64,000 nt of DNA, from assembly GCF_000803645.1 (NCBI RefSeq), contig NZ_CP009122.1:1774501-1838500 (forward strand). Reading direction: 5' to 3'. This document shows, piece after piece, positions 48,242 to 58,621 of the stretch. A program made the position numbers and the translations under genes. Below the pieces are notes generated by a model, which was given only the letters and a program-made list of their open reading frames with translations, had not been told where the DNA came from and did no database searches. Numbering within the stretch: position 1 is the first letter of the stretch; every line of letters begins with the position of its first letter. This stretch comes from Sphingopyxis fribergensis (GTDB lineage Bacteria; Pseudomonadota; Alphaproteobacteria; Sphingomonadales; Sphingomonadaceae).

Positions 48242-48820
48242 TCAGGTTGGCGCTACTTCCCAAAGGATCAACTTGGTTGCGTGGACATCGTCGCGAGCCT
48301 TGGCGGCGTCGGACCGCGTCAGCTTCACGCGGCCCTTGAGCGCGCCCATTTCGATCATCGCATCGATCACGATGACCCCGCCCGCGCCGACATCGATTTC
48401 CAGTTCGGCGGGCCGCGCGAGTTTCGCCTTGGCGGTCGCGACATGGATATGGTGCGTGCCCGGCGCGACATCGGCCATCAGCATCTGGCCCGCCTTGATC
48501 TGGCCCTTCGCGTTGCCATCGAGCATTACGTCCATCCCCTGAAGCGCGGCAACGAAGCCGCGGCGGGTGATATAGATGCGCGCCATGCCTTCGGGCGCCT
48601 GCATCGTCCGTGCGTTGGCCGTCGCGGCGGTGTCGGCTTTTGCGCCGCCCTTGTTGCTCGATAGCGCCCAGATGCAGAAGGCGATAATTCCACCGAACAA
48701 TATGACGGTCAGGATGAGCAAGGTCCCCGGCGACATTGTCTGGGCCAGCGCTGGTCCCATCATGGCGCCTATGATGGCCGCCACGAAAATAAGGCTCAGC
48801 CACATCGCATTCTTGCTCAT
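48242..48820 (-). CDS. Membrane protein with C-terminal beta domain, unknown
   Basis: A 192-residue protein with two N-terminal membrane helices (WLSLIFVAAIIGAMMGPALA and GTLLILTVILFGGIIAFCIW), a short linker, and a beta-rich C-terminal domain (MARIYITRRGFVAALQGMDV, APGTHHIHVATAKAKLARPA) that resembles DUF2846-like or PEGA-like small beta folds. I cannot name it with certainty. It follows the carbonic anhydrase gene by 12 bp on the same strand and is probably cotranscribed with it. Confidence 0.7.
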   Translation of the reverse strand: MSKNAMWLSLIFVAAIIGAMMGPALAQTMSPGTLLILTVILFGGIIAFCIWALSSNKGGAKADTAATANARTMQAPEGMARIYITRRGFVAALQGMDVMLDGNAKGQIKAGQMLMADVAPGTHHIHVATAKAKLARPAELEIDVGAGGVIVIDAMIEMGALKGRVKLTRSDAAKARDDVHATKLILWEVAPT

Positions 48821-48832
48821 ATCGCCTCCTGT

Positions 48833-49471
48833 TCAGGCGGGAGAAAATCCTCCTGTCGCGTCGTCCATCACGTGCAGCACGCCGTCGCTGATCGCGAAAA
48901 ACGCGCCGCGCAGTTTCAATGTGCCGCGCCGCACCTTTTCCTGAATGCACGGAAAAGTCATCAGATTGTCAAGACTTACCCGCACGGCTGCCAATTCCAT
49001 CGCACGGCCGGCTTCGCGATTGTCGATGTCGGGATGCTCGCTGCGAACCTGCTCGCTGGCGTCGTCCAGCATCGCAATCCAGTCGGCGATGAAGCCGCCG
49101 CGACCCGGCTCGGCCCCCGCCATCGAGCGATGCAAAGCGGCATGGCACCCGCCGCAGAGGCCGTGACCCATCACGACGATTTCCTCGACCTTCAGGAACT
49201 GAACCGCGAATTCGAGCGCGGCGGAGACGCCGTGACGGCCCGGCGTCGTCTCGAATGGCGGCACCAGCGCCGCGACGTTGCGGACGACAAAGATTTCGCC
49301 GGGATTTGTGTCGAATATCTGCGACGGTTCGGATCGGCTGTCCGAACAGGCGATGATCATCACCTTGGGCGATTGCCCCTCGGCGAGCTGTTCCCAGCGT
49401 TCGCGTTGCTGCTGCCAACCGCCGTTACGGAAACGGCGGTAACCCTCGATCATATCTGCAAAGTGAGTCAT
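48833..49471 (-). CDS. Beta-class carbonic anhydrase
   Basis: A zinc enzyme that interconverts CO2 and bicarbonate. The 212-residue length fits the class. The zinc ligands and catalytic pair are visible in IIACSDSRSEPSQIFDTNPG (Cys, and the Asp/Arg dyad) and IVVMGHGLCGGCHAALHRSM (His and Cys). The N-terminal RFRNGGWQQQRERW stretch is family-typical. It is divergent from lipA with 41 bp between the starts. Confidence 0.94.
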   Translation of the reverse strand: MTHFADMIEGYRRFRNGGWQQQRERWEQLAEGQSPKVMIIACSDSRSEPSQIFDTNPGEIFVVRNVAALVPPFETTPGRHGVSAALEFAVQFLKVEEIVVMGHGLCGGCHAALHRSMAGAEPGRGGFIADWIAMLDDASEQVRSEHPDIDNREAGRAMELAAVRVSLDNLMTFPCIQEKVRRGTLKLRGAFFAISDGVLHVMDDATGGFSPA

Positions 49472-49512
49472 GAAGGCCCCTTAGCATAGGTAGAGAGGTT
49501 GAGAAGAGGCGC

Positions 49513-50481
49513 GTGCACGACTATGTGGGCGGCATGAACGCTCCAGCATCGCCCGCCCAGCAGCCTGCAACCACTCCCAGCCAGCGCCAGCGCAAGCCCG
49601 ACTGGATCCGCGTCAAGGCGCCGACCAGCCCCGGTTATGCCGAAACGCGCAAGCTGATGCGCGAACTGAACCTGCATACGGTGTGCGAAGAAGCCGCCTG
49701 CCCGAACATCGGCGAATGCTGGACGAAAAAACATGCAACGGTGATGATCCTCGGCGACACTTGCACGCGCGCCTGTGCCTTCTGCAACGTCAAGACAGGA
49801 ATGCCGCGCCCCGTCGACTTGCTCGAGCCCGAGCATACCGCGATCGCCGCAGCAAAGATGGGGCTCAGCCATATCGTCATTACCTCGGTTGACCGCGACG
49901 ACCTTCCCGATGGTGGCGCGAGCCAGTTCGTCAAGGTCATCAATGCGCTGCGCCGCGAGACGCCGCAGACGACGATCGAGATCCTGACGCCGGACTTTCG
50001 CAACAAGCCCGAAAGCGCCGTCGCGGCGATCGTCGATGCGCGCCCCGACGTCTATAACCACAATCTCGAAACCGTCCCTCGGCTCTATCCGACGATCCGT
50101 CCCGGCGCGCGCTATTATGCGTCGCTGCGCCTGCTGGAAAGCGTCAAGCGCCGCGATCCGTCGATCTTCACCAAATCGGGGATCATGCTCGGGCTCGGCG
50201 AGGAACGTATGGAGGTCCATCAGGTGATGGACGACATGCGCAGCGCCGACATCGATTTCATGACGATGGGGCAATATCTCCAGCCAACGCCGAAACACGC
50301 CAAGGTGATCGACTTCGTCACCCCGCAGGCGTTCGACGCTTACGCTCAGATCGCACGCGCGAAGGGCTTCCTGCAGGTCGCTTCGTCGCCGCTGACGCGC
50401 TCCAGCTATCACGCTGGTGACGATTTCGAGCAGATGCGCGCGGCCCGCGAAGTGCAACTGGCGCGCGTCAAAGCGGACTGA
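49513..50481 (+). CDS. lipA: Lipoyl synthase
   Basis: A radical-SAM enzyme that inserts two sulfurs into octanoyl groups on lipoyl domains. The 322-residue protein has the auxiliary cluster motif [13 protein letters not shown] and the radical-SAM motif [13 protein letters not shown], followed by [21 protein letters not shown] use the GTG at 49513 because GAGAAGAGG precedes it at proper spacing; an ATG at 49534 is a reasonable alternative. It is followed within 7 bp by the COQ10-like gene, a common alphaproteobacterial pairing. Confidence 0.95.
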   Translation: MHDYVGGMNAPASPAQQPATTPSQRQRKPDWIRVKAPTSPGYAETRKLMRELNLHTVCEEAACPNIGECWTKKHATVMILGDTCTRACAFCNVKTGMPRPVDLLEPEHTAIAAAKMGLSHIVITSVDRDDLPDGGASQFVKVINALRRETPQTTIEILTPDFRNKPESAVAAIVDARPDVYNHNLETVPRLYPTIRPGARYYASLRLLESVKRRDPSIFTKSGIMLGLGEERMEVHQVMDDMRSADIDFMTMGQYLQPTPKHAKVIDFVTPQAFDAYAQIARAKGFLQVASSPLTRSSYHAGDDFEQMRAAREVQLARVKAD

Positions 50482-50488
50482 CGGGCCT

Positions 50489-50968
50489 TTGCCTAGGCAT
50501 CACGAAACCCGCATCCTGCCTTATAGCGACGAGCAGATGTTCGCGCTCGTCACGGATATCGAGCGTTATCCCGAATTTCTGCCGTGGGTCATCGCGCTCA
50601 GGATCCGCAGCGACAGCGAGCATGAGGCAGTCGCCGACATGATCGTCGGTTTCAAGGGGTTGCGCGAGAGCTTCTCGTGCCGCGTTCACAAGGAGCGGCC
50701 GCGCGAGGTTTGCGTCAGCTATATCGATGGCCCGATGAAGCATTTGAACAATGAATGGCATTTCCAGCCCGCCGAGGGTGGGGGATGCCGCGTCGATTTC
50801 CTTGTCGATTTCTCGTTCCGCAGCCGCATGTTCGAGGCGCTTGCGGGACAGATGTTTGACAAGGCACTGCGCAAGATGATCGCGGCGTTCGAAGCGCGCG
50901 CCGACGATCTTTACGGCGCGGGGAGGGCGATATCCTCCGACGGCCGCAGCCCGTCCTTTTCGGGCTGA
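50489..50968 (+). CDS. COQ10/RatA-like START-domain protein
   Basis: A 159-residue SRPBCC (START-like) protein. Conserved stretches are YSDEQMFALVTDIERYPEFL, LRESFSCRVHKERP and LVDFSFRSRMFEALAGQMFD, matching the polyketide-cyclase family that includes mitochondrial Coq10 (ubiquinone chaperone) and E. coli RatA. The likely start is TTG at 50489, 7 bp after lipA; the open frame extends back into lipA but is non-coding there. Its last 58 bp overlap the convergent cinA-like gene. Coq10 function is more likely than RatA toxin, but that is inference. Confidence 0.88.
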   Translation: MPRHHETRILPYSDEQMFALVTDIERYPEFLPWVIALRIRSDSEHEAVADMIVGFKGLRESFSCRVHKERPREVCVSYIDGPMKHLNNEWHFQPAEGGGCRVDFLVDFSFRSRMFEALAGQMFDKALRKMIAAFEARADDLYGAGRAISSDGRSPSFSG

Positions 50969-51468
50969 AGCAGGTCGAGCGCGAACAAGGTCGCATGGTG
51001 GCGGATCGCTGCGCGATCCGTCGATTCGAACTGGACGCGCTGGCTGAAATAATCGTCGGGATCCTGCCCGCGCAGCGCGCGTGCAAAGACGACCTGGCCG
51101 ACGGGCTTCTTCTCCGAACCTCCACCCGGACCGGCGATGCCGGTGATCGCAACCGCGACGTCGGCGTCGCTATTTTCCAGCGCCCCCGCCGCCATCGCCC
51201 AGGCGGTCGCGAGCGAGACTTCGCCGAAGGTTTCGAGGATTTCGCTGCTCACGTCGAGCTGGCTCTGCTTGGCGTGGCCCGAATAGGTGACGAAGCCCGC
51301 GCTGAACACGTCCGAACTCCCGGCAATGTCGGTCAGCGCGGCCGACACCATGCCGCCGGTGCAGCTTTCGGCCACAGCGACTTTCCGCCCGACAGCGCGA
51401 TTCTTGGCAAGGACGGTGATTGCAAGGTCGTCGCGCGCGGCAAGGCGCGTTTCAGCATCGGACAGCAA
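50911..51468 (-). CDS. CinA C-terminal domain protein (NMN amidohydrolase-like)
   Basis: A 185-residue single-domain CinA/PncC-type protein that would deamidate nicotinamide mononucleotide in pyridine nucleotide recycling. The signature VAVAESCTGGMVSAALTDIA, then SAGFVTYSGHAKQSQLDV and AVAITGIAGPGGGSEKKPVG, contains the catalytic Ser and the glycine-rich loop. It lacks the N-terminal MoeA-like domain of full CinA. It lies 3 bp downstream of ispDF on the same strand and overlaps the convergent COQ10-like gene at its 3' end. Confidence 0.91.
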   Translation of the reverse strand: MLSDAETRLAARDDLAITVLAKNRAVGRKVAVAESCTGGMVSAALTDIAGSSDVFSAGFVTYSGHAKQSQLDVSSEILETFGEVSLATAWAMAAGALENSDADVAVAITGIAGPGGGSEKKPVGQVVFARALRGQDPDDYFSQRVQFESTDRAAIRHHATLFALDLLQPEKDGLRPSEDIALPAP

Positions 51469-51471
51469 GGT

Positions 51472-52647
51472 TCAATTCTCCGGAAGTTGTAAGGTCGCGA
51501 CGGCCTGCGCAGAGATCCCCTCGCGGCGACCGGTGAAGCCCAGCCGCTCTGTCGTTGTTGCCTTCACACTAACCCGTTCAAGTGGAATCGCAAGGATTTC
51601 GGCAATGCGTGCCCGTATCGCGGCACGGTGCGGGCCGATCTTCGGCGCCTCGGCAATGATCGTCAGGTCAACATGGTCGATCTGCCCGCCGCGCGCCGCG
51701 ACGCGATCCGCTGCAAAGGACAAGAAGCGGTGCGACGCCGCGCCACGCCATTGCGGATCGCTCGGCGGAAAATGGTCGCCGATATCGCCATCGCCGAGCG
51801 CGCCTAGGATCGCGTCGGTCAGGGCATGAAGCGCGACGTCGGCATCGCTATGCCCTTCAAGTCCATGACTATACGCGATTTCTATCCCGCCGATCCACAG
51901 CGGCTTGTCGATGACTAGGCGGTGAACGTCATATCCCATGCCGACAGCGGTTCGCATCGTGCCAATCCCCAAGAGGCCCCCGAGGATCGCTATATCCTCG
52001 GCATATGTCAGTTTATGGAGCCGCGCGTCGCCGGGGACCGCGGTGACGACGATGCCAAGGCGGCGAACGAGTTGCGCGTCATCCGTCGCCGCGGCCTCGA
52101 CAGCTTCGGCATGCGCGCGGCGCAAAACGTCCAGGCGAAAGGCTTGCGGCGTCTGGACGCGCGCCAACACACGCCGGTCGACCACGTCGCCGGCCTCGTC
52201 GTGCGCCTGTTCGACGAGCGTATCGGGAACCGGCAAGGTCGGGATCGCCGCTTCGGCGGTTCTCAGCGCGCCGAGCAAGCGGTCGATGACTTCGTTGGTC
52301 ACGCCCGGCCGTGCGGCGTCGTGAACAAGCACTAGCGCCTGGTCATCCCAATCGGCCAGGGCTGCGAGTGCATTGCCGACCGATTGCTGGCGTTCGGTGC
52401 CGGGATCGACGGAAATCCAGCCTGCTGGCAGTGGATTGACCGCCGTTGCGACATCACCATTCGCCACCAGCACGCCGCCGTTAACCGCAGGATGCGCCGC
52501 AAACGCATCAAGGCTCCACCTGAGCACGGGCTTGCCGCCCAGCACTGCGAGTTGCTTCGGCAAACCAAGACCCGCGCGCGTTCCTTGGCCGCCGGCGAGC
52601 AGCACGACCGCAAGACGCGGCGACGGGGAGGGGGCGGAATCACTCAT
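51472..52647 (-). CDS. ispDF: Bifunctional IspD/IspF isoprenoid synthesis enzyme
   Basis: A fusion of MEP cytidylyltransferase (IspD) and MECDP synthase (IspF), which catalyse the third and fifth steps of the MEP pathway. Residues about 10-225 are IspD with VVLLAGGQGTRAGLGLPKQL, HDAARPGVT and a VVDRRVLARVQTPQAFRLDV stretch; from about 232 IspF begins with VGMGYDVHRLV and continues HSDADVALHALTDAILGALG and GDHFPPSDPQW. The 391-residue length and fusion order are typical of alphaproteobacteria. It is divergent from the dus gene. Confidence 0.96.
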   Translation of the reverse strand: MSDSAPSPSPRLAVVLLAGGQGTRAGLGLPKQLAVLGGKPVLRWSLDAFAAHPAVNGGVLVANGDVATAVNPLPAGWISVDPGTERQQSVGNALAALADWDDQALVLVHDAARPGVTNEVIDRLLGALRTAEAAIPTLPVPDTLVEQAHDEAGDVVDRRVLARVQTPQAFRLDVLRRAHAEAVEAAATDDAQLVRRLGIVVTAVPGDARLHKLTYAEDIAILGGLLGIGTMRTAVGMGYDVHRLVIDKPLWIGGIEIAYSHGLEGHSDADVALHALTDAILGALGDGDIGDHFPPSDPQWRGAASHRFLSFAADRVAARGGQIDHVDLTIIAEAPKIGPHRAAIRARIAEILAIPLERVSVKATTTERLGFTGRREGISAQAVATLQLPEN

Positions 52648-52742
52648 CTGTCGCGCCGGTTAGCGCAGCCGCGCCTTGCGCGAAAGCGGCTTAGCGTGTA
52701 CGGGCTGCTCAAATTTTAGGCAATCAGACGAAAGATCCCGCC

Positions 52743-53741
52743 ATGGCGCCGCTACGGCCCATTCAGATCGGCAATATCGCCATCAACGATCCCGTGATCC
52801 TCGCGCCTATGACGGGCGTCTCTGACCTGCCGTTCCGCAAGCTCGTCCGTCACTATGGCTCGGGGCTTAATGTCACCGAGATGATCGCAAGCCAAGCGGC
52901 GATCCGCGAGACGCGCCAGTCGATCCAGAAAGCGGCATGGGACCCGGTCGAAGAGCCGGTGTCGATGCAGCTCGTCGGCTGCACGCCCTATGAAATGGGC
53001 GAAGCGGCGAAACTCAACGAGGATCGCGGCGCCGCAATCATCGACATCAACATGGGCTGTCCGGTGCGCAAGGTCACTAACGGCGATGCCGGCTCGGCGC
53101 TGATGCGCGACCTCAAACTTGCGGCAGCGTTGATCGACAGCTGCGTCAAGGCAGTGAAGGTGCCGGTAACGGTCAAGATGCGCATGGGCTGGGACCTGGA
53201 CAGCCTGAACGCTCCCGAGTTGGCGCATATCGCCGAAGATCTCGGCGCGAAGCTGGTCACGGTTCACGGCCGCACGCGCAACCAGATGTATCGCGGCGAG
53301 GCCGACTGGCGCTTTATCCGCACCGTCAAGGATGCGGTATCGATCCCGGTAATCGCCAACGGTGACATCTGCTCGGTCGACGATGCGCGCGCCGCGCTCG
53401 AACAGAGCGGCGCCGATGGCGTCATGATCGGTCGTGGCGCTTATGGCCGCCCCTGGCTGCTCGGGCAGGTGATGGCGGCGCTGCGCGGCGACACCCCGCG
53501 CCCAGACCCCGGCATTGACGAACAATATGACGTCATTACATCGCATTATCGCGCGATGATCGACCATTATGGCGAAATCACCGGGGTCAATATGGCGCGC
53601 AAGCACCTCGGCTGGTACGTCAAGGGCGTGCATGGATCGGCCGAGTTTCGCAACAAGGTCAATCAGATCCCGAACAGCCGCGACGTCCTCGATGCGCTCG
53701 AACAATTCTACGCGCCCTTTCTGCACAAGGCGGCGGCGTGA
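52743..53741 (+). CDS. dusB: tRNA-dihydrouridine synthase (DusB/NifR3 type)
   Basis: An FMN enzyme reducing uridine to dihydrouridine in tRNA D-loops. The 332-residue TIM barrel has [20 protein letters not shown], the catalytic-cysteine motif [39 protein letters not shown] and a helical C-terminus ([20 protein letters not shown]). In alphaproteobacteria this gene (historically nifR3) precedes ntrBC, as here. The next gene begins in a GTGA overlap with its stop. Confidence 0.94.
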   Translation: MAPLRPIQIGNIAINDPVILAPMTGVSDLPFRKLVRHYGSGLNVTEMIASQAAIRETRQSIQKAAWDPVEEPVSMQLVGCTPYEMGEAAKLNEDRGAAIIDINMGCPVRKVTNGDAGSALMRDLKLAAALIDSCVKAVKVPVTVKMRMGWDLDSLNAPELAHIAEDLGAKLVTVHGRTRNQMYRGEADWRFIRTVKDAVSIPVIANGDICSVDDARAALEQSGADGVMIGRGAYGRPWLLGQVMAALRGDTPRPDPGIDEQYDVITSHYRAMIDHYGEITGVNMARKHLGWYVKGVHGSAEFRNKVNQIPNSRDVLDALEQFYAPFLHKAAA

Positions 53742-54829
53742 CCACGCTCACGTCGAGCATCCCGAGCTTCGATCACGACGAACTGATCCAGTCGCACCCT
53801 GTCCCGACGCTGCTCATCGATGGCGGCGGCGTCGTGCTGTTCGTCAACGCCGCTGCCGAACAGCTTTGCAACGTCAGTCGCTCGGCGATGGTCGGCCGCG
53901 TCGTCTATGACGTCATCCAGATGGACCGCAGCTATCGCCAGCGGATGAGCGACGCCGCGACGTCGGCGCTGTTCGCGCACCGCACCGAAATTTCGGCGGG
54001 CGGGCGCCGACCGATCTTCGTCAACATGCAGATGGTGCCCTATGGCCAGAGCGGCCACCGCATCCTCGCGCTTGTGCCGTCGCAAAGCGATGCAGAGCTG
54101 ATGGGCGGCGCGATCGGCCGCTCGGGCCGCGCCGCGGGCGCCGCGGCGTCGATGCTGGCGCACGAGATCAAGAACCCGCTTGCGGGCATCAAGGGCGCGG
54201 CGCAATTGCTGGCGCGCAAGACCGACGCCAGCGGCGAGCGTTTCACGAACTTGATCTGCGCCGAAGTCGATCGCATCGCGACGCTGATCGACCAGATGGA
54301 GCATTTTTCGCGCGGGCAGCCGATCGCCTGCGGCCCGATCAACCTCTACCAGCCGATCCACCAGGCGATGGAGACCGCGCGCGCGCGGCAGTTTCCAGGT
54401 ATCCGTTTTGCCGAGGATTTCGATCCGTCGCTGCCGCTGGTCCATGGAAACCATGACGCCATGGTGCAGATATTGCTCAACCTTGTGACCAATGGTTGCG
54501 AAGCGCTCGGCGGGCGTGACGATGGCGTCGTCCGGCTGACGACCGCGTATCGCCACGGCCTCTCGATCGACAATGGCGACGGACGCGGCCGCATCGCGCT
54601 GCCGATCGAGGTGAGCGTCAGCGACAATGGCGCCGGTGTTCCGGCCGACATTCGCGGCGACCTGTTCGCGCCGTTCGTGACGACGAAGCGCGAGGGACGG
54701 GGGCTTGGTCTCGCGCTCGTCGCCAAACTGGCGCGCGATATGGGCGGCACGGTGCAGCATGTGCGCGATGGCGACTGGACGAGTTTCCGCGTCCATCTGC
54801 CGGTCGCGCAAAAGGAACGATCGGCATGA
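53738..54829 (+). CDS. ntrB: Nitrogen regulation sensor kinase NtrB
   Basis: A soluble histidine kinase/phosphatase that controls NtrC in response to nitrogen status through PII. The 363-residue protein has an N-terminal PAS domain ([20 protein letters not shown]), the H-box [19 protein letters not shown], the N-box [14 protein letters not shown], and [20 protein letters not shown] with [14 protein letters not shown]. It starts at GTG overlapping the dus stop and ends in an ATGA overlap with ntrC. Confidence 0.95.
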   Translation: MTTLTSSIPSFDHDELIQSHPVPTLLIDGGGVVLFVNAAAEQLCNVSRSAMVGRVVYDVIQMDRSYRQRMSDAATSALFAHRTEISAGGRRPIFVNMQMVPYGQSGHRILALVPSQSDAELMGGAIGRSGRAAGAAASMLAHEIKNPLAGIKGAAQLLARKTDASGERFTNLICAEVDRIATLIDQMEHFSRGQPIACGPINLYQPIHQAMETARARQFPGIRFAEDFDPSLPLVHGNHDAMVQILLNLVTNGCEALGGRDDGVVRLTTAYRHGLSIDNGDGRGRIALPIEVSVSDNGAGVPADIRGDLFAPFVTTKREGRGLGLALVAKLARDMGGTVQHVRDGDWTSFRVHLPVAQKERSA

Positions 54830-56235
54830 GCGAAGGCAAGACGATCCTGCTGGTCGAGGATGACCCCGCAATTGCGATGATCATTCGGGAGACGCTGGTC
54901 GGCGAATGCGGCCGCTTCGCTTCGGTCGTCAGTATCGCCGAACGCAATGCGTGGCTCGCCGAAAACCGTCCCGATCTCGTCATCACTGACGTCGTTCTGC
55001 CCGATGGTGATGGCATCGATTCGCTGCGGATTGACTCCCACACGCCCGTGATCGTCCTGTCGGCGCAAAACACGCTCGATACCGCGGTGCGCGCGACGGG
55101 GATTGGCAGCTACGATTATCTGCCGAAGCCATTCGATCTCGACGAGCTGACCGCCAGCGTCCGCGCCGCGCTGCAGCGTCGGGCGGAGCCGGCGGCGAGC
55201 GATGCGCCCGCGCCTGCCGACAGCCATGGCCTCGTCGGCCGCGCCCCCGCCATGCAGGCGGTTTATCGCACGATCGCGCGACTCGCCTCGAACGATCTTG
55301 CGGTGTTGATCCTCGGCGAGTCGGGGACGGGCAAGGAGGTCGTCGCGCGCGCCATCCACGCCACCGGCCTCCGCCGGGCCGGGCCTTTCGTGGCGATCAA
55401 TATGGCGGCTATCCCGCGCGAATTGATCGAGGCCGAGCTGTTTGGCCACGAAAAGGGCGCCTTCACCGGCGCGCACAGCCGCAACGCCGGGCGCTTCGAA
55501 CAGGCCGCGGGCGGCACGCTTTTCCTCGACGAGATCGGCGACATGCCGCTCGAGGCGCAAACGCGACTGCTCCGTGTCCTGCAAAGCAATGAATATTCGA
55601 CCGTCGGGGGCAGTCAGGCACTGCGCGCCGATGTTCGGGTCATCGCCGCCACGCACCGTGACATGCGCACGCTCGTCGCCGACGGCCGTTTCCGCGAGGA
55701 TCTCTTCTACCGCCTCAATGTCATCCCGGTGACCTTGCCGCCGCTCCGCGACCGGCGCAGCGACATCGCCGCGCTTGTTCGCCATTTTGTCGAGGCGGGG
55801 CGCAGTTCGGGGCTGCCCGATCGTCAGTTCGCGCCCGCGGCAATGCAATGGCTCGAACGCTACGACTGGCCAGGCAATGTTCGCGAACTGGGGAATGTGG
55901 TCCAGCGGCTTGCGGTCCTGTCGCGCGACGTCACAGTCACCGTGCGCGACGTCGAGACGGTGCTGCACGAAAACAGCGAGGGCGGCGGCGCGGTCGAACC
56001 GGCTGCGCTGATCGCGCGCGCGGTCGACGACTGGGCGCGCGAGCGGATGGCGGATGCGGCCGGCGACGGCGATATCCATGAGCAGCTGGAAGCGATCGTG
56101 GAAGCGGCACTTTTTCGCCGCATCCTGCGCGACGTCCGCGGCAACCAGTTGGAGGCGGCGCGGCGCCTTGGCATCAACCGCAACACGCTGCGCAAGCGCT
56201 TGGGACAGCTCGATATCGATCCCGCGCATCCTTGA
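54826..56235 (+). CDS. ntrC: Nitrogen regulation response regulator NtrC
   Basis: A sigma54-dependent activator phosphorylated by NtrB. The 469-residue protein has a receiver domain (ILLVEDDPAIAMIIRETLVG with phospho-Asp in PDLVITDVVLPDGDG), an AAA+ domain with Walker A GESGTGKEVVARAIH and the sigma54-contact loop GHEKGAFTGAHSRNAGRFEQ, Walker B GGTLFLDEIGDMP, and a Fis-type HTH (GNQLEAARRLGINRNTLRKR). All activator motifs are intact. It is followed 95 bp later by ntrY. Confidence 0.96.
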   Translation: MSEGKTILLVEDDPAIAMIIRETLVGECGRFASVVSIAERNAWLAENRPDLVITDVVLPDGDGIDSLRIDSHTPVIVLSAQNTLDTAVRATGIGSYDYLPKPFDLDELTASVRAALQRRAEPAASDAPAPADSHGLVGRAPAMQAVYRTIARLASNDLAVLILGESGTGKEVVARAIHATGLRRAGPFVAINMAAIPRELIEAELFGHEKGAFTGAHSRNAGRFEQAAGGTLFLDEIGDMPLEAQTRLLRVLQSNEYSTVGGSQALRADVRVIAATHRDMRTLVADGRFREDLFYRLNVIPVTLPPLRDRRSDIAALVRHFVEAGRSSGLPDRQFAPAAMQWLERYDWPGNVRELGNVVQRLAVLSRDVTVTVRDVETVLHENSEGGGAVEPAALIARAVDDWARERMADAAGDGDIHEQLEAIVEAALFRRILRDVRGNQLEAARRLGINRNTLRKRLGQLDIDPAHP

Positions 56236-56329
56236 TTGGCATCGGAAAAGCTGAAAATCGGCGCAATCGGGCGACAGTTGCGCAGTTTGTGTGTTCTCTA
56301 TGCAACAGGATTGTCGTAGCATAGCAACA

Positions 56330-58621
56330 ATGGCGCAATCCCCCCCTCTGACTCTCGATACGGATTCGGACGAAGAGGAAGTGCGCTCGGGCTTCTGGCG
56401 CTTTGCCGCCCCCGAATATTATACGTTGGCCTTGATCATCAGCGTTGCCATCGCGACCTATATTTTCGTGACGGGTGATGCGCAGAGCGAACGGCTGCTG
56501 ACGCCCGCTCTCGTCGCCGCGATCATGGTCGTCAATCTGGTGCCGGCTATGGCGCTGATCGTTCTTATCGGCAGCCGAATTGCGCGCGCGCGCGCCGTGC
56601 GTTCGATGGCGGGCGGCAACGGCCGACTCCACGTCCGGCTCGTTGCGCTCTTTTCGCTCATTGCTGCGGCGCCGACCCTGCTCGTGGTGATTTTCGCATC
56701 ATTGCTATTCCAGTTCGGGGTCGATTTCTGGTTCTCGGACCGGTCGCGCGGCATGTTTGAAAATGCCGCGGGCCTCGCAGAGGGCTATTATCAGGAAAAT
56801 CAGCGGCAGGTCGGCGCCAATACCTTTGCGATGGCGACCGACCTTGGCAAACTGTTAACGCAGCTTCCGATCGATAGCCCGAAGTTTGGCAATTACTATT
56901 TTCAACAGGTTGTTGTTCGCAGTCTCAATGAATCGGCGATTATCGAGATCGGCCGGGATGGTGTCGCGCGCACGGCAGCCGCGGTCAGCCCCGACGATCG
57001 GGCTGCCGAGAATCGACTGACGTCCGAGATGATCGGCCGCCTTGACGCGGGCGAAGATGTCGTTGTTGTCCGGCAAGCCAACCGGATCGAGGCTGCGGTG
57101 CGGCTGCCCGGAACGGACCGCGCCTATGTTTATGCCTCGCGCGACATCAACGTCCCGGGTTTTCAGCAATCGGCGCGGGCGAGTGCGGTGCTCGCGGACT
57201 ATAATAATCTGTTCGAGCGCTCGCAGCAGCTCCAATTGCAGTTCAACGGCGCCCTCTATCTAGGATCGCTTCTGCTTCTTGCGCTGGCCGTTGTCGCGGC
57301 GATCGTCGTTGCTGACCGGATCGTTCGCCCTCTCGGCACTCTGATCGGCGCAACGCGTACCGCGGCAGGCGGCGACCTGTCGGTACGTGTTACCCCGCCC
57401 GTCCGCGATGACGAGATTTCAGTACTGACCCGCGCTTTCAACCGTATGACCGAACAGTTGCAGGGACAAACGGATGCGCTCGTCAGCGTCAACGAACAAC
57501 TCGAAGCCCGACGCAGCTTTATCGAAGCGGTACTGAGCGGCGTGTCGTCGGCGGTGGTGTCGGTCGATGCCGATCGTCGTATCCTGCTCGCCAATGCGGC
57601 GGCGGAGCGTTTGATCTGCCAGTCATCGGAATGCCTGACGGGCCAGCCGCTCGACGATGTCGCGCCCGAGTTGGCGCGCCTGTTGATCAGCGACGAGCGC
57701 GAAGCGATTGTTCAACTCTCGCGCAAGGATGCCGAGCCCGCGACCCTCGCCGCAAAAGCCGTCGCGCAGGGCGAAGGCTTCGTCCTGAGTTTCGAAGATA
57801 TTACGCAGCAATTGCTCGACCAGCGCCGCGCGGCCTGGTCCGACGTCGCCCGGCGCATCGCGCACGAGATCAAGAATCCGCTCACCCCGATCCAATTGGC
57901 CGCCGAGCGGCTCCAGCGGCGCTTCGGCGACAAGATCGAGGGCGATGCTGCAACCTTCCGCAAACTGACCGATACGGTGATCCGGCAGGTGCATGACATG
58001 CGGCGAATGGTCGACGAGTTTTCGAGCTTCGCCCGGATGCCGAAACCTACCTTCGGGGTCGAGGATGTCCGCGATATCCTGCGCCAGGCGGTGTTCCTGT
58101 TCGAAGTGGCGAAGCCCGACATTGCCTTTGCGGTCAAAACGCCGGCCGAGATCGAACCGCTTGTTTGCGACCGCAGATTGTTGTCGCAAGCAATGACGAA
58201 CATCGTAAAGAACGCGGTCGAAGCGATTGAAGAAAAATATAAAAATGCGCAATCCACGGCGACCGGCCACATCACCGCCGAACTTGAAGTCGGCGCGGAT
58301 GACGAGATCGTCATTCGCGTTACCGACGACGGCATCGGCTTGCCGGAAGCGCGCGACGCGATCGCCGAGCCCTATATGACGACGCGGCAGGGCGGGACCG
58401 GGCTGGGGCTCGCGATCGTTAAGAAGATCGTCGAGCAGCACTATGGCGAACTGGAATTTTCGGACAATCCGACGGGGCAGGGGACGTGCGTCACCCTGAC
58501 GCTCCACCCCGACCGGTTGAGGCCCTTGGCCGGCAAGGGCGGGGAGACAAGCATGGGGCATAGCGAATCGGTTCTTGGACGTGTCCGGAACCGGCAGGAC
58601 AGAGAAGATCATGGCGCTTGA
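56330..58621 (+). CDS. ntrY: Nitrogen regulation membrane sensor kinase NtrY
   Basis: The 763-residue membrane kinase of the NtrYX pair. It has four predicted helices (three between about residues 30 and 130, and LYLGSLLLLALAVVAAIVVA before the HAMP domain), an extracytoplasmic sensor between helices 3 and 4, HAMP, PAS and a kinase core with H-box [20 protein letters not shown] and GGTGLGLAIVKKIVEQHYG. I start at the ATG at 56330; a GTG at 56291 is in frame. Its end overlaps ntrX by 11 bp. Confidence 0.93.
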   Translation: MAQSPPLTLDTDSDEEEVRSGFWRFAAPEYYTLALIISVAIATYIFVTGDAQSERLLTPALVAAIMVVNLVPAMALIVLIGSRIARARAVRSMAGGNGRLHVRLVALFSLIAAAPTLLVVIFASLLFQFGVDFWFSDRSRGMFENAAGLAEGYYQENQRQVGANTFAMATDLGKLLTQLPIDSPKFGNYYFQQVVVRSLNESAIIEIGRDGVARTAAAVSPDDRAAENRLTSEMIGRLDAGEDVVVVRQANRIEAAVRLPGTDRAYVYASRDINVPGFQQSARASAVLADYNNLFERSQQLQLQFNGALYLGSLLLLALAVVAAIVVADRIVRPLGTLIGATRTAAGGDLSVRVTPPVRDDEISVLTRAFNRMTEQLQGQTDALVSVNEQLEARRSFIEAVLSGVSSAVVSVDADRRILLANAAAERLICQSSECLTGQPLDDVAPELARLLISDEREAIVQLSRKDAEPATLAAKAVAQGEGFVLSFEDITQQLLDQRRAAWSDVARRIAHEIKNPLTPIQLAAERLQRRFGDKIEGDAATFRKLTDTVIRQVHDMRRMVDEFSSFARMPKPTFGVEDVRDILRQAVFLFEVAKPDIAFAVKTPAEIEPLVCDRRLLSQAMTNIVKNAVEAIEEKYKNAQSTATGHITAELEVGADDEIVIRVTDDGIGLPEARDAIAEPYMTTRQGGTGLGLAIVKKIVEQHYGELEFSDNPTGQGTCVTLTLHPDRLRPLAGKGGETSMGHSESVLGRVRNRQDREDHGA

